Below, piece by piece: positions 1-11,380 of a DNA stretch of 64,000 nt. How positions within the stretch are numbered: position 1 is the first letter of the stretch; each line of letters starts with the position of its first letter. The DNA lies in the NCBI RefSeq assembly GCF_021347895.1, contig NC_067120.1:22553361-22617360 (forward strand), in the 5' to 3' direction. Source of the DNA: Acanthochromis polyacanthus. Taxonomy: Eukaryota > Chordata > Actinopteri > Pomacentridae. The notes beneath the pieces are model-generated. The model saw only the letters and a program-made list of their open reading frames with translations. It was not told the origin of the DNA and did no database searches. The position numbers and the translations under genes were made by a program.

Positions 1-1222
1 ATTAAGCTTTACCTTAGTTTTCTAAAAGTCATTTTCATTATTATGCCCCACTTATCAAACTGGGACAGAGTATCTTCCTCTCACTATACGGTCACCACTC
101 CTGTAAAATCATAAAGCAGAAAATCACCATCCATCTGACATTTTTCACTGGGGAAATAGTGGCAATAACTCCTGACTGAGTTGGCATTTGGAAGTTGGAC
201 GTTTGCGCCTCAGGGACAGGACAGGAGTTGTGGGTTGAGTGTCGAGAGGGAGCAGGGAACCAATTCTTTTTTTTCTGTTGTGGAGAGGATCCGCTTTATC
301 AGTCACAGCTGCTGTGGGGCTGGCCCTGGTGGGCACAGACGTTTGGTGAAACCCCTACATTTCACTCTACGCACTGCACGGCAGGGAGTCTCTCAGAATA
401 GAAGACAATAATATGCATGATGGGCTCTTCAAGGAGGAAATGTAACACACCATATGGGAGCCGGAGCATGTGAAATATTGAAACATTGCTTTAGACACAG
501 TTGTCTGATGCTGCCGATAGCTTTCAGTCCTGACTTTGACAGCTTCAAAGCAAGAGTTTCTTTAAAAATACGTCACTTCTTGGTATATACTGCACATTTA
601 GCTTGGGTAATGGGTAGGAGTAGATGAAAGACAACAATTGTGCCCTTCAGGTTATTCTTCATTATTCAATATAAAGCTAATATTTTTCCCAATAATAGAG
701 ATGTAAGTCTGAATTTCCACAGCTTAAACATAAATCCATACTCATATTTTTCTTGTATTCATGGCTCATCCAATCAGTTTGATGCTGACTTGGTGAGGCT
801 TAAGGCAAATAATAGAAAAAAAACAGCAGCAGTATGACAACAGAAAAGGGAGCAAGACTGAACCAGCAGACCGGCCTTAGAAAAACATGTATTTGACTAG
901 GATTGTAATAGCTACCATAATTAAGTATTTTATTGTTTTAGCTGGACTGGATTCACACTTCGGATGTCTATTACGAACTGACCAAGACCAATGTCTGGTC
1001 AAACGTGTATAAATCTGATAGATTAAGTCAACAAAACGACAAATGTGAGTGTTTGCAGAAACTACATACCTATATCATCGCTATAAAGAGCAACAACCTG
1101 TGGATGTTGGAGAGTGGGGTTCATGTCTTGTACTGTCAAATATTTTTAGATATAGATAACTCATTACTCTATTTATTTTAACCTTATTGCATTAAGTGTG
1201 TAAGCAGCAAAATAGCAAGAAT
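1..1222. other. Non-coding, no feature recognised
   Basis: AT-rich sequence with short overlapping open frames on both strands (about 60-76 codons) that resemble no family I know and lack splice-site or codon support. I see no repeat boundary here. Confidence 0.6.
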
Positions 1223-1778
1223 CTGACAAGGAACGCGGCGTGCATTTGCCTGTCTGTTTGCAACATTCTCAAAAACAAATAGATTTGGATGAAATTTTCA
1301 GGGAAGGTCAGAAATGACACAAGGACCAGCTGATTAGATTTTGGCAGCTTAGAGTCTGGATTCATGGATTTGCTAAAGATTTCTGTATCATTGCAAGGTA
1401 GCAGCACAGTGTCATTGTAACTCTGACAACAAGTGAACGCTGCGTCAGCTGCCTGCTGACGATCACACGATTGTGATCCTACTACAAATTGACTGTTGCG
1501 GACTTATCGGAAATTATCTTTGGGAAATGATAGAAGGAACAATTGATTCAATTGCGGGGGTGTTTATTTGATATCCGTACATAATATACACATGCATGAC
1601 ACACGCCTGTGCTCAGTGCAATGTCATTTTGTTTGTGTGTACACTGATATTAAATAGCCACATTCTATGTTGCTGTGATTTCTGATCTTTAATAACAAAT
1701 AAGTTTAAAAAATGCTACATTTCTGACATTGTCATATGGGGAATGAACAGCCATTACTGCACTCTCTGAATGCTTTTT
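1223..1778 (+). repeat. Family A interspersed repeat, copy a
   Basis: Shares long stretches with the copies near 18.0, 22.8, 26.5, 37.0 and 39.6 kb. The common order is a TGTCTGTTTG-rich start, a block around GAAATGACACAAGGACCA, a block around CAGCTGCCTGCTGACGATCA, a block around ATATCCGTACATAA, and a last block ending CTCTCTGAATGCTTTT. In this copy both terminal CTCCGCCAAGG-type motifs are damaged: the left end reads CTGACAAGGAAC and the TTGGCGGAG core is missing on the right. There is no coding capacity. The structure suggests a non-autonomous DNA element, but the superfamily is unknown to me. Confidence 0.75.
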
Positions 1779-2997
1779 TAGTTATAACTGCTGTCGCTCT
1801 TATTTTTGCTTTTCTCTGCTAAAATTATTCAACCAAAGCCATTAGCTCTGAAAACAACAAAATTAGCTGTGGGTTGCAAATTCCACTCACTACACAGTCA
1901 CCGAAAATGATCATCACTGAGCTCAAGGAGGCGCTGTCATAATTACATATACACTTTTGTCATTAACTCAGAAATAGTATGGCTTGGAGTTGTAATTCTT
2001 TCAGAATTCTAATCTCTCAGTCCATCTGCATCTTTGTTCTGTATGCACTCTTCTCTTAAAAATGTCAAATTTCACAGCTTTTCAGTATATTGATCTGCTT
2101 TGAAAATACAAGCACATCACTATTTATCAAAAGAAGCATTTAATAAATGCAATAACTCAAAATTACTTTGAGATATCAGCCTGTAATCTGAGAAATATAT
2201 TCACAAGTTTTACTAAGCTTACATATGAAACGCATTTTACTACAGCTCTAGGGGGCACCACAAATGTGTTAAGTTTATAACTTACATTTCACATTACAAA
2301 GTGTAAAAATCATAATAAAACCCCCCAAAGGTCCTCTACAACTGATATTTTTCAACTCACCCAATGATGTTGAGATATTTTCCTTTACTGCTACCTATGG
2401 TCAATTCAGACATCAGTTACTCCATTTTTTTTCAATACGTGTCTGCAAAATCAGTGTTGCTCCCTAATGCTACCAAAATACACACAGCCATTCTCTGGTT
2501 ATTAGATGTTACGTGTTTCAAATAGTGTTTAGCAAGAAGAGCAATGTGTGACTTTTGTTTTGAATTTTATGACCAACATTTAGATGGTTGTAAGAGTTTG
2601 AAGTTTATTCAAGGATTTAAGGATATTTATTGTCAATGCATTTCTGCAATGAAACTTTGTTGGCACTTCCAAGGACAAAAACAAAAACAACAATACAGTA
2701 ATTATAGCTTTACACGTGATGTCATTATCTCAAGTGGTGAGAAGCTGTGTAGACAACCACATCCTGGGTTTGAAGAAATTCTTTCACAATAAGTTTCTCC
2801 ACCGTTTACTTGGCTAGCAGTGATGACACCAATGCTTCCGAGATTTTTCATGCATGTATTCAAATGACTGCAAGAGATCACTTACAGAAACACTGGCTGC
2901 CTTAACCTCCTCAAACAATCGACCAGTATCGTTGATTTTCTGGTGAGGTTGGGCTGTCAGTCACACCATAGGTCCAAAGCAGATAACGCTTTGTCTT
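1779..2997. other. Non-coding, no feature recognised
   Basis: AT-rich sequence. The longest plus-strand frame (2544-2792, 82 codons) has no recognisable domain. No transposon ends or tandem repeats noticed. Confidence 0.6.
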
Positions 2998-3037
2998 TGT
3001 CAATAACATGAAAGCTCATGCTTTCATGTTATTGACA
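2998..3037. repeat. Perfect 18-bp inverted repeat with 4-nt loop
   Basis: The left arm TGTCAATAACATGAAAGC (2998-3015) is followed by the loop TCAT and then the exact reverse complement (3020-3037). Pairing does not extend into the flanks, so this is an isolated 40-bp palindrome, too short for a typical microRNA precursor. It may be a small templated inversion or a chance product of a local duplication. Confidence 0.9.
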
Positions 3038-6000
3038 ACTGCTCTAAGCAAGTTTCTCTTTTGCATAAAATTAAATTCTGCAGTGACAGTTTACAATGGC
3101 ACTAACTACTATTTCAATCCAACCTTTGCTCTATTAATAGTCACAATCCGATAAATGTCATTCCACGCTTTGGTAACTGAATTATTTAGTCATGTTCCCC
3201 TTGACATCTGATGTAATTTATTCTCTCTCTGTTTTGTGCGCCCTTCCCCCTTAGACATTAAATTAGATTAACATCTGAGCTTTGGGTAGGCTAAAGAAAT
3301 GGACATTGATCCACTTAACCCTGTCCACAGCCTTTTCCCCCTCAAACCTCTCCTTCCAGTAAATTATCATGAGCCTAACCTTGTCTCTGGTGTGAGTGAG
3401 ACATGTCTTCACAAGAGAAATTAGCCCACATTCATCAGAAACTCGGCACAGAGGCAGAAAAACAAGACAAGTGTTTTCCTTGGTGATATGTACAAATTAT
3501 AGTCTTGTCAACAGAAAGGCAGACTGTTCAATTAGATGCCGGGCTCCCTCCTGCATGCGAGCAGCACAGCAATGATCCAATCAAGAGGAGAGCTGGCTGG
3601 TTAATATGGCTCGTCACGTCCGAGCTCCCTTATCGCTGGGTAATGCCACTCAATGCCGATGAGGCCTTGCAGCCAACTGGTTCCAATTGATTTAGAGAGC
3701 ATCAAAAACACACCACCTTTACGAAAGGAAACGCCAACCTGGTTGAAGTGCTTGATGGCAGAGAGGTTGCTTTTATCCAGCCCACATACTTTAAACTGCC
3801 GGCATCGCTTTGAGACACTAACTGCTGACATTTAACAAAGACAACAATGTGACCTCCGGGGCTCCATTCACAGCACAAAGGTCAAAAGCTGGACTCTCAC
3901 AAGCTGGAAGAGAGCAGTAGTAACTGCGAAGGCTATTTGTAAAATGTTGGCGCGAGTTGTGCAATTAAAGCGTTTTGTTCTTCTATGTTCCACTTCGGTA
4001 GAGACTCAGAGGCAGAGGTGCTCTCACAGGAAGTGGGAAAGTGTGGAGATAAAGAGGCACTCTTTAGATGAAAGGTGAAAATGTAAAAAGCTCATAAATC
4101 ATGAAGCATAAGCTCAGATGCCTTGTCACCCACCTGTTCTCTTGAATTGGAACTACAGTTATAATGCTTTTACACAAACCAAGTGACATTTCCATTCAGT
4201 TTTTTTAAAACATGTTTATGAAGAGACCATTTCCGCACTGAAAAACAGAGCTGCTGGTACCTTGAACTGTACCCGTGGCTCGTTCAGCCATGAATAAACC
4301 ATGCAGCGCTATCGTGATGAAGGAGTCAGCATCTCCCACTCATCGGTACACAGGGTCTGATGCTCTGTCTGTTGAGCCAGTGTCCCAGCATTGACTGCCG
4401 GTTGTAATTCTCTCCAGAGATTGGAGCTGACAATCTTCGGCTTGCCAGGCACAAAATCCTGTTTATCTGTCAAGACGAGCGGCTTTAGCCCACCATTCTC
4501 TCCCAGCTCTGCCTGTAAGCTCTCTGGGTAGACAAAGTCTAAGACAACATGAAGACAGAAAGACAGGCCAGATAGAAAAACTGGCTGTGCCATCAACACT
4601 CCTGACACCAAGAAGTTGGTCAGTTGTGAATTCCCCAGGACTGCACAGGCTCAGACTCCGAGGACTACATTTGACTTTGATGTACTTTTGAACAAAGTCC
4701 TTGAGGTTGACTGTCTTTGTCTATAATAAATTGAGATACTTCAAACTTTTCAAACTGCATTCTAAGAAAGTTATGGGTGTATTCTCACCGCCTTAGACCT
4801 CTATCCTTCCAAATAAAGACAGATTTCTTTTTCTGCAGCTGGCAATTGATTTCACATTACCTTTTCTGACCTCTGGCATGGTACACTTTGTGTTTAGAGG
4901 CTCCTAAAAAAATCAAAGAGTGCTGAAAATAAGTCTTGAGACTACTTTAGAGATCAGTGTTTCTGGTGAAGTGGCTTACACACAGCTTGTTCATGTAAGA
5001 AGGACTCAAGACAGAGGGATTACAGAGCATAAAACATGGCCTAAGAGGACAAATGTGTAACTCGGATAGAGATGGCAGCTGTGGCTGCCTTGTGAGCCAA
5101 GGTGCCAGTGGAGAGTGAGAGGGGAGTGTTGATGGGCTTGCTGGGTGGAAAGAAGTGATGTGAGGCTAAGGTCGGGCAGATGGTGGCCGATAATGAGGGT
5201 GTAGAGGTGTAGGCAGGAGGGGAGCGGTGCTGTTCTCAGGCTAGGGCTCGGTGGCAAAGGCTCGGCACTGAGCTCAGAATCAGACAGGCTGTGAGAAAAA
5301 GATTGTGGGAGGTAGCGGAAGGAAGGAGGAATAGGCCATGTGATGAGGGCGAACCCAGTAGCTCTGTGCAACCTTTAACAAGCGCACCCATCATCCCAAG
5401 GTGTCTGCATACGGATGCACCGAACAGTCACCAAGCGTTAGAAATATTCAAACTTTCTTTCTCTTGAAATTCTGCATTTCCTTTGGGTACATTCGGTCCT
5501 GGAGTCTTTTTCCCAATGTCTTGACCTTGCCTTCGTTAGTGAGTTGACATTAATGCATAATTAATAAGAAACAAATGAGTCTATGCTAATAAAGCAGCAA
5601 GAAGTCTGACATGGAGTGTGCAAATTTTAATACTCTTGGGTCTGCCTGGTGGACATCTTCTTCTCCCACATACACTATTAGATAATTTGGGGGAAATGCA
5701 GTTGAATTGTGCTATCTGGAATAGGCTAGGAGTGAAAACAGCAGATAGTGATAACAATGAGAGGAACATTAACAGGAAGGGGAAAATGGTTAGAGGTGGC
5801 TGCAACATTTTCCGTACAAAAATAGTCTGTGTATGGTCCTCAGAAGTACAGTTTGTTATGCCACTATCATCTAATCACTGCACATCTAAAGCCTCTTTGC
5901 TGCCCGGCCTTAAAATGTGTGCACAAGAAAAAAGGAAGTCAGAAAATCAAATAACGTAATGAAAGGATGTTTCCTAATCCGGCTTAGATGTCATAATTTG

Positions 6001-8929
6001 TGTTGGCAGAAAAATGTGTGCCTTAGCAGTTTCACATTAACATTCTGATAGGATTTCCTATTGGTGAACTAATTCGTCTTCAAAAAGAGTATCATAACTT
6101 TTTCTTTTTTTTAACAAACATTCTGATTAGGTTTCATCTCTGAGAAAAGAGAAATTTTTGCTTTATTAAGTCCCCTCCTCCCACCCCTCTTTCTGCCTCA
6201 TTTGGTCGTGACGACAGTTGACAAGCTCCGCTGCTTTTTTCATTAACAGCTCATATTGTCACCAAACCGTTGGTGGTACACAGGAAATGAGTACTCATAT
6301 CAATATTCCGGATGACATCTCACACACAATGCATCTCAAGTAGACGTCGACTCTAACACGTGGTCCCCAGGGTTGAGCTATTGAACCAAGTCGCATTATC
6401 ATTATCGATGTACAAGCCAAATCAGGGGGGGGAATCACAATCAGCCGCTACCTAAGTCCTCTCATATTCTTAGATCAAAAAAAAAAAATCGCAGTTCCCA
6501 CCATTGTTGGAGATGCTGCCAAAGACCATGATACATTTTGACATTTTCATGATCTGAAGCATTTCATCATCTCGTGTATGATCTCACAGGAGAATCACTG
6601 TATCGCACCAGAAAATGTAATTAGGAGACTCATCAATGCGGTGCTGGATTTGGTTTTCCTTTAGGTTAGTGTAAGGGAAAGTAACAGGATTCTTGATCTC
6701 CATTTATGACACTGCATCTGATATACAGACATGCTCCTGAGGCTTCTAAGTCAATACCAGTATCAGTTTAAAACCTTTCATTAAGGTAGGTATAACACTT
6801 CAGTGGCTACCTTATTTTCTCCTTTATCTTGGAGGCTGGAAGGAGGAAATAAAGCACAAGCGAAAGCCTGGGCTCCACACGGGATAAAATCTATTCTCTA
6901 TTATTGCACTGCCGTTGCTTGAGGGCCGTCAAGCTAAAGGTAATGGCATTGCCAGTGATAAATTTATGGCTGGACTGCTCCATGTTCCATGAGGGATATA
7001 ACGGGCTGGGAATTGTCCAGATTGTTGGAGTCACAACTAAAATGACAAATGACCCTCCAGTGACAAATCAACAGCGTCATTTACAATGTCATTCAAATGA
7101 CTAAGTGTGCCGTAATGGCAGTAAACGCATTCTATTTACACAATGCTGCATGAATACACAGGCGGCACAGTCAGCTGTCAGATTTCCAGAATTATTGTAA
7201 GAAAGAGAATAGAGAGTGGAGGGGAATGGAATTTGGGCGACTCGATGCGAGTTGCCTTGGAAACCTTGCAGGATGGCACACGATGGGTGACTTAACAGCT
7301 GGTTAGAGGTGAGGATCTGCAACAGCCTCTACGTGGACCATCTGAGGACCTGGGTCTGCTTCTTGATCAATACAAAAGGGCTCAGCAGACCGGTCACCCT
7401 GATGTCTCCTCATTTGGCTGAATCCGTTTCCATCCTTTTATTGTCTCCTTTTTGTCAACCCAGACGATATGACGGTGAGACGGTTCTGTGCCAATTAATC
7501 AATACTCACAGATGAAGCTAACTGGCAGTGTTACAGCACAGCTACACTAATAGGGTACTAAAATGGCTCCACATTTCCATCTTTTATAGAGCATAAGACC
7601 GTCTATTAAAACAGGACATGGCTCCTCTAGGACCTAACTTTTGTCATCACGTACTAAATAATAATTGGTTTACCAAAGGTTAATTGCTCAATAGATACTA
7701 GGCCATTGGAATTTAATTGTGCTGTTAAATGCCTCAGTTGTAGCCCATGCTTTTGTAATAGCTCATTTGACTTGGAATGAATGGAAAAACTGTTTGGATC
7801 CCAGATGACTACTAAAGTTACTAACTGTTGCAAAGAGTCTGTTCAGATTTGACACACTGCGTATCTGTGGTTGAATCTCTAAACAATAATTTGAGTTTCT
7901 TAAAGTAAAAACTCTCTAAGCACTCACTGTCTTTCATTTACAAATTAAGCACTTTTCATGATATCATTTCTACCCCGGCAGCTTTCTTCTAGTCTTAGTA
8001 CTGGTAGATATACACAAGTCAGCAAGATGAGCTGCACATGGGAGCTGTCTCTCCCCCAGCAGATAATGGGAACATTAAAATGCCAATCTGGGATTTTGTG
8101 AGTACATCAGTTATGCATATTAATTCTTATAGTCCTCCACAGTAAGGGTTGTATGGTAAATGGAAAAAATGCACACTGCAATAGTTTTTTTCAATCGAAA
8201 GTCATTTAATACGCATCTATTACAGCTACATTTCTCCAGTGTTTGCAAATAACATGAACATAATTAATCTGTCAGTTCAATGAAAGATAAAGACCTCCTC
8301 CTTTTAGTCCTTGATTCATGCATCAGCAGGTCACTAATTCACTTTGTGAGAGAAAAATATTCGTCTTCATCCCCATTATCTCCCTCTGTTTGTTTGTGTT
8401 AGATTAAGAATTAGGTGTTTAACATTGAACCATGAACACTCAAAGATAAAAACGGCAGACGAGATATACTTACTTATTTAGGAGTATTTGCCATTTGAAA
8501 AATATGTTTTCAACTGCTGGTGCTGTGCCAAGGGAACAATTTCAAGGTACATTCTGTCAAGAACACAACATAATGGAAGCTTTATAAATTATGAGGACAG
8601 CATCCATTCCTGCTATCAGCTCATTTCAAAGTGGCTGAAGCAGAGCTGTATCAAATGAACCTGGAGCAGACGTCTCATTGCTGTTTATCAAAAGTCCCCT
8701 GGCAACTCTGCTGGAATAGCAGACTATCAAGTCAACTAAAACATAATTACTTTGTTTATATGTTTCCTCTGCCCTGCCTCTAAGGGCAGATGTGACCCAG
8801 TTATGACAACTGAATGATGACTGACTCGCTGACGTTTTGCTAATTTGTTCCTCACCACACCACTCCACACTGACAGGCACAGCATCAAAACCACGAGCAG
8901 GTGCACGCTTATCACTGTTGAGCAACGTT
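3038..8929. other. Long unique non-coding stretch
   Basis: Almost 6 kb without a transposon I recognise and without a plausible exon. The longest frame is 121 codons on the minus strand (5006-5371), Ser/Leu/Pro-rich and low in complexity. Two less AT-rich blocks, about 3505-3840 and 6890-7260, look more constrained than their surroundings and are candidates for conserved non-coding elements. That is a visual impression only. A short poly-A run lies near 6478-6488. Confidence 0.5.
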
Positions 8930-9327
8930 CTGCTGAGAAACCTTGGGTTTACCTCGAAAGTGACTTGACATGTATCGCCCATCCAAACATTGTTGCAGAG
9001 CAAGCACATGCCCCAATAACAACTGCATCTCAAAATGCACCCAGCCACACAACAAAAACTGACCACAACAAAGAGCCCAAGGTATTGACATGGCATCAAA
9101 ACTCCACAGATACCAGTCTGATTAAGCATCTGTATGCTGCAGTTGAACAATCCTGATCTATATAGGTCCCTCCTCGCAACCCACAGTACCCAGAGGAACC
9201 ACTGCCAACATTAAGGTGCGAGATACTGCAAAACACCATGAGAGGTCATGTGTCCATGATGGTTCAGATCCGTTCTGGCAGTGACACAATATTAGGCAGG
9301 TGGTTTTAATGTTGTTGATGATCGATG
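8930..9327 (+). pseudogene. Decayed Tc1-like transposase, C-terminal part
   Basis: The plus-strand translation carries the DDE-domain landmarks of a Tc1 family common in fish. HPNIVAEQAHA stands where intact members have a histidine-proline stretch. QNAPSH (9031-9048) replaces the usual QDNAPCH, with the second catalytic Asp gone. KVLTWHQNSTDTSLIKHL (9079-9132) replaces the segment ending in NPIEHLW, with the catalytic Glu now Lys (AAG, 9124-9126). After the stop the homology continues at DNA level through CCTCGCAACCCACAGTACCC to the terminal repeat, GGTGGTTTTAATGTTGTTGA, ending near 9327. The 5' two thirds of the gene are missing or unrecognisable. This is a dead fragment of the same family as the copy at 51.2 kb. 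Confidence 0.8.
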
Positions 9328-9422
9328 CATTTATGTTAGAATACTCAGCTAATGCTAACTAACTTAACGATGTCACACAGAAATCGTCATTAATAGTTTT
9401 GCTTTTACTACTATTTAAAAGT

Positions 9423-9449
9423 ATTCTCATGAGTCATGGTCATGAGAAT
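9423..9449. repeat. Short hairpin at the edge of family B copy 1
   Basis: ATTCTCATGA (9423-9432) pairs exactly with TCATGAGAAT (9440-9449) across a 7-nt loop. It marks the degraded left border of the family B element and could have formed when that end was lost. Confidence 0.6.
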
Positions 9450-9584
9450 TCACACTTTTATTCATGTAGCAGCATAATTGCACAAGGGTTTTCTAATCAT
9501 CAATCAGCCTTTCAGCACCATTAGCTAACACAATGTAGCATTACAACATTGGAGTGATGGTTGCAGGAAATGGGCCTCTGTACC
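9433..9584 (-). repeat. Family B MITE (Tc1-type ends) copy 1, left half
   Basis: In reverse orientation this matches the 3' half of the full copy at 35.1 kb: CACACTTTTATTCATGT, then CATAATTGCACAAGGGTTTT, then TAGCTAACACAATGTAGCAT. The element is cut at 9585 by a hAT insertion and resumes at 11202. Its outer terminal repeat is lost. Confidence 0.85.
9577..9584. repeat. 8-bp target-site duplication (left) of the hAT element
   Basis: TCTGTACC immediately precedes the terminal inverted repeat and is repeated exactly at 11202-11209 after the other end. An 8-bp duplication is the signature of hAT transposition. Confidence 0.92.
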
Positions 9585-11201
9585 TAGGGTTGCCACCCGT
9601 CCCGTAAAATACGGAATCGTCCTTTATTTGACAATTAATTGTTGCGTCCTGTATTGACTCAATACGGGACACAATTTGTATCATACATGTCTGTCACACA
9701 GTCATCAAAACTGTATAATGAATAAAATAAAACACAGGAAATGTTAAGCACAGCCAATTTCATCGTAGTAGGACCTACGTAGTGAGGACCCGACGTGATA
9801 TACAGAGGAGAGACCTCAGAAGCCAGCGTTTGCGTCTTTGTTTGCCTGCCTGCACGGTCCTGTCACAAGTTGCTAGTTACAGACTGCTGCGCACTTTAAA
9901 AATGTCTAACCCCGAAACTCCACCACGTCCTCCTAAGAAGCGCAAACGTCTGCAGATGTACAGACGTGAGTGGGAAGAGTCGAACCCCTGGCTTGACAGC
10001 GTTAGTGGCAATGGGTAGAAAGCAAACTGTACAACGTGTCTGCGTGTGTTTTCTGTTGCTCATGGTGGACTGGCTGATGTAAGGCAGCATGCATCAGAGG
10101 AACAACATATACGAAACATAAGAACAGAGAAGACACAACCAGCAGTATCCCAGTTTTTCATGCCCCAATCATCTCCTGAAGTCGATGTGGTAAGGGACAT
10201 CATGATGAGATCAGCTAGATTTCCTACAGTATCTGGTTGTGAATTTACCAGAGCATGCTTATAGTCAGGCTAATGTGGCTGTAGACTCTACAGTATTTTA
10301 GTGACTCAATAAAAGTTGTTTATATTTTTTAATGTTTTTAAGTTTTTTTCATACTTTATTTTTCTTATTTTTATTGCAAACATAATTAAAGCTTTTAAAT
10401 TTTTTTAATAAAGATTGATTTAATAGCCTATATGTAATCAATAAATGGCCAACTCACTCAGAACGCTATGTTAACAGTACTAAATAAATAAATAAATAAA
10501 TACATGCATACACAAGTAAATAAGTGATTGTAGGGAATTTCTTTGTACAGTATTCTGCATTTATTTGTTTTTCTTTTTGCAGAATACAGTATTGCACACT
10601 GGTTGGTCATTATTTTTTTTCTTAAATGATGCCAGTTCTTTTTAGACAGAACCTGTTATAAAACAATACAAAATTCATAATGTCAGTTTCATTTAGAATT
10701 TGTCGTTCCACTCCTCCCTCCAGGTTACTGCAGCTGGGTTGACGCAGGTCTACCACACAGTTAAACACAACCTCAGCTACAACAGTGCTGACTGTGCACA
10801 CAAACTCAATCAAAAGATTCTACCTGATTCCAAATTTCTTGAACTTCTATTTTTATTTCGTTGAATATTTTCACTTGGGGCTCATGAATAAGCACAAGTA
10901 CAAGTTTACAAGATTTTTTTTTTTTTTTAAATTTTCTCTTAAAGTAAAAGTGTCCTCAGGGATCACAAAGAGAGCCCCAACAAGTTCAGCACTTTAAAGT
11001 TCATAATGATTGTTCAATGGTCTGTTTTCCTTAATATTTGTGTTTATTACACACTGCAGTGACTGCACAGTTCCATGTTAATAAAGCACTTCAAGCTTTA
11101 AGTTTGACCAAACACTTTTTTCAACCACTCCTTGGGTGTACTGGCCCTGAGGAGCCGTGGTGGTCGGCCTTTATTTTCATTTCTGAAAGGTGGCAACCCT
11201 A
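9585..11201 (+). mobile_element. hAT-type DNA transposon, internally deleted
   Basis: The element is 1617 bp, bounded by perfect 13-bp terminal inverted repeats, TAGGGTTGCCACC (9585-9597) and GGTGGCAACCCTA (11189-11201), and by the 8-bp duplication TCTGTACC. It lies inside family B copy 1, which continues in register on the far side. Inside are the start of a zinc-finger transposase (9902-10264) and a long AT-rich tract (10310-10990) with (AAAT)n at 10482-10501 and a poly-T run near 10914. The catalytic hAT domain is absent, so the element is non-autonomous. Orientation follows the transposase fragment. Confidence 0.92.
9902..10264 (+). pseudogene. hAT transposase N-terminal zinc-finger fragment
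   Basis: From the ATG at 9902 the frame encodes MSNPETPPRPPKKRKRL, a basic nuclear-localisation-like stretch, then WEESNPWLDSVSGNG. It is stopped by a single in-frame TAG (10016-10018) and continues in the same frame with a C-x2-C...H-x5-H zinc finger: Cys codons at 10028 and 10037, His codons at 10088 and 10106. The segment TQPAVSQFF follows. This order (basic tail, N-terminal DNA-binding finger, linker) is typical of vertebrate hAT transposases. The dimerisation and RNase H-like catalytic regions are missing: the frame ends at 10264 and AT-rich filler follows. Apart from the one nonsense codon the frame is open. Confidence 0.75.
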
Positions 11202-11380
11202 TCTGTACCTCTATGTAGATATTTCATTAAAAATCAGCCGTTTCCAGGTAGAATAGTCATTTACCACATTAACAATGTCTAGACTGCATTTCTGATTAAT
11301 TTAAGGTTATCTCCTTTGGAAAAAAACTGCTTTTCCTTAAAAAATAAGGACATTTCTAAGTGACCCAAACTTTATGTGTA
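11202..11380 (-). repeat. Family B MITE copy 1, right half
   Basis: Begins with the second copy of TCTGTACC (11202-11209) and resumes the interrupted element: ATTAAAAATCAGCCGTTTCC, CATTTACCACATTAACAATG, then AAGGACATTTCTAAGTGACC. The terminal repeat is degraded to CAAACTTTATGTGTA. Confidence 0.88.

Noticed and set aside
2998..3037. microRNA precursor
   Set aside because: The stem is only 18 bp with a 4-nt loop and no pairing beyond it, too short for a normal precursor.
5006..5371. 121-codon minus-strand frame as a coding exon
   Set aside because: Ser/Leu/Pro-rich low-complexity translation with no recognisable domain or splice context.
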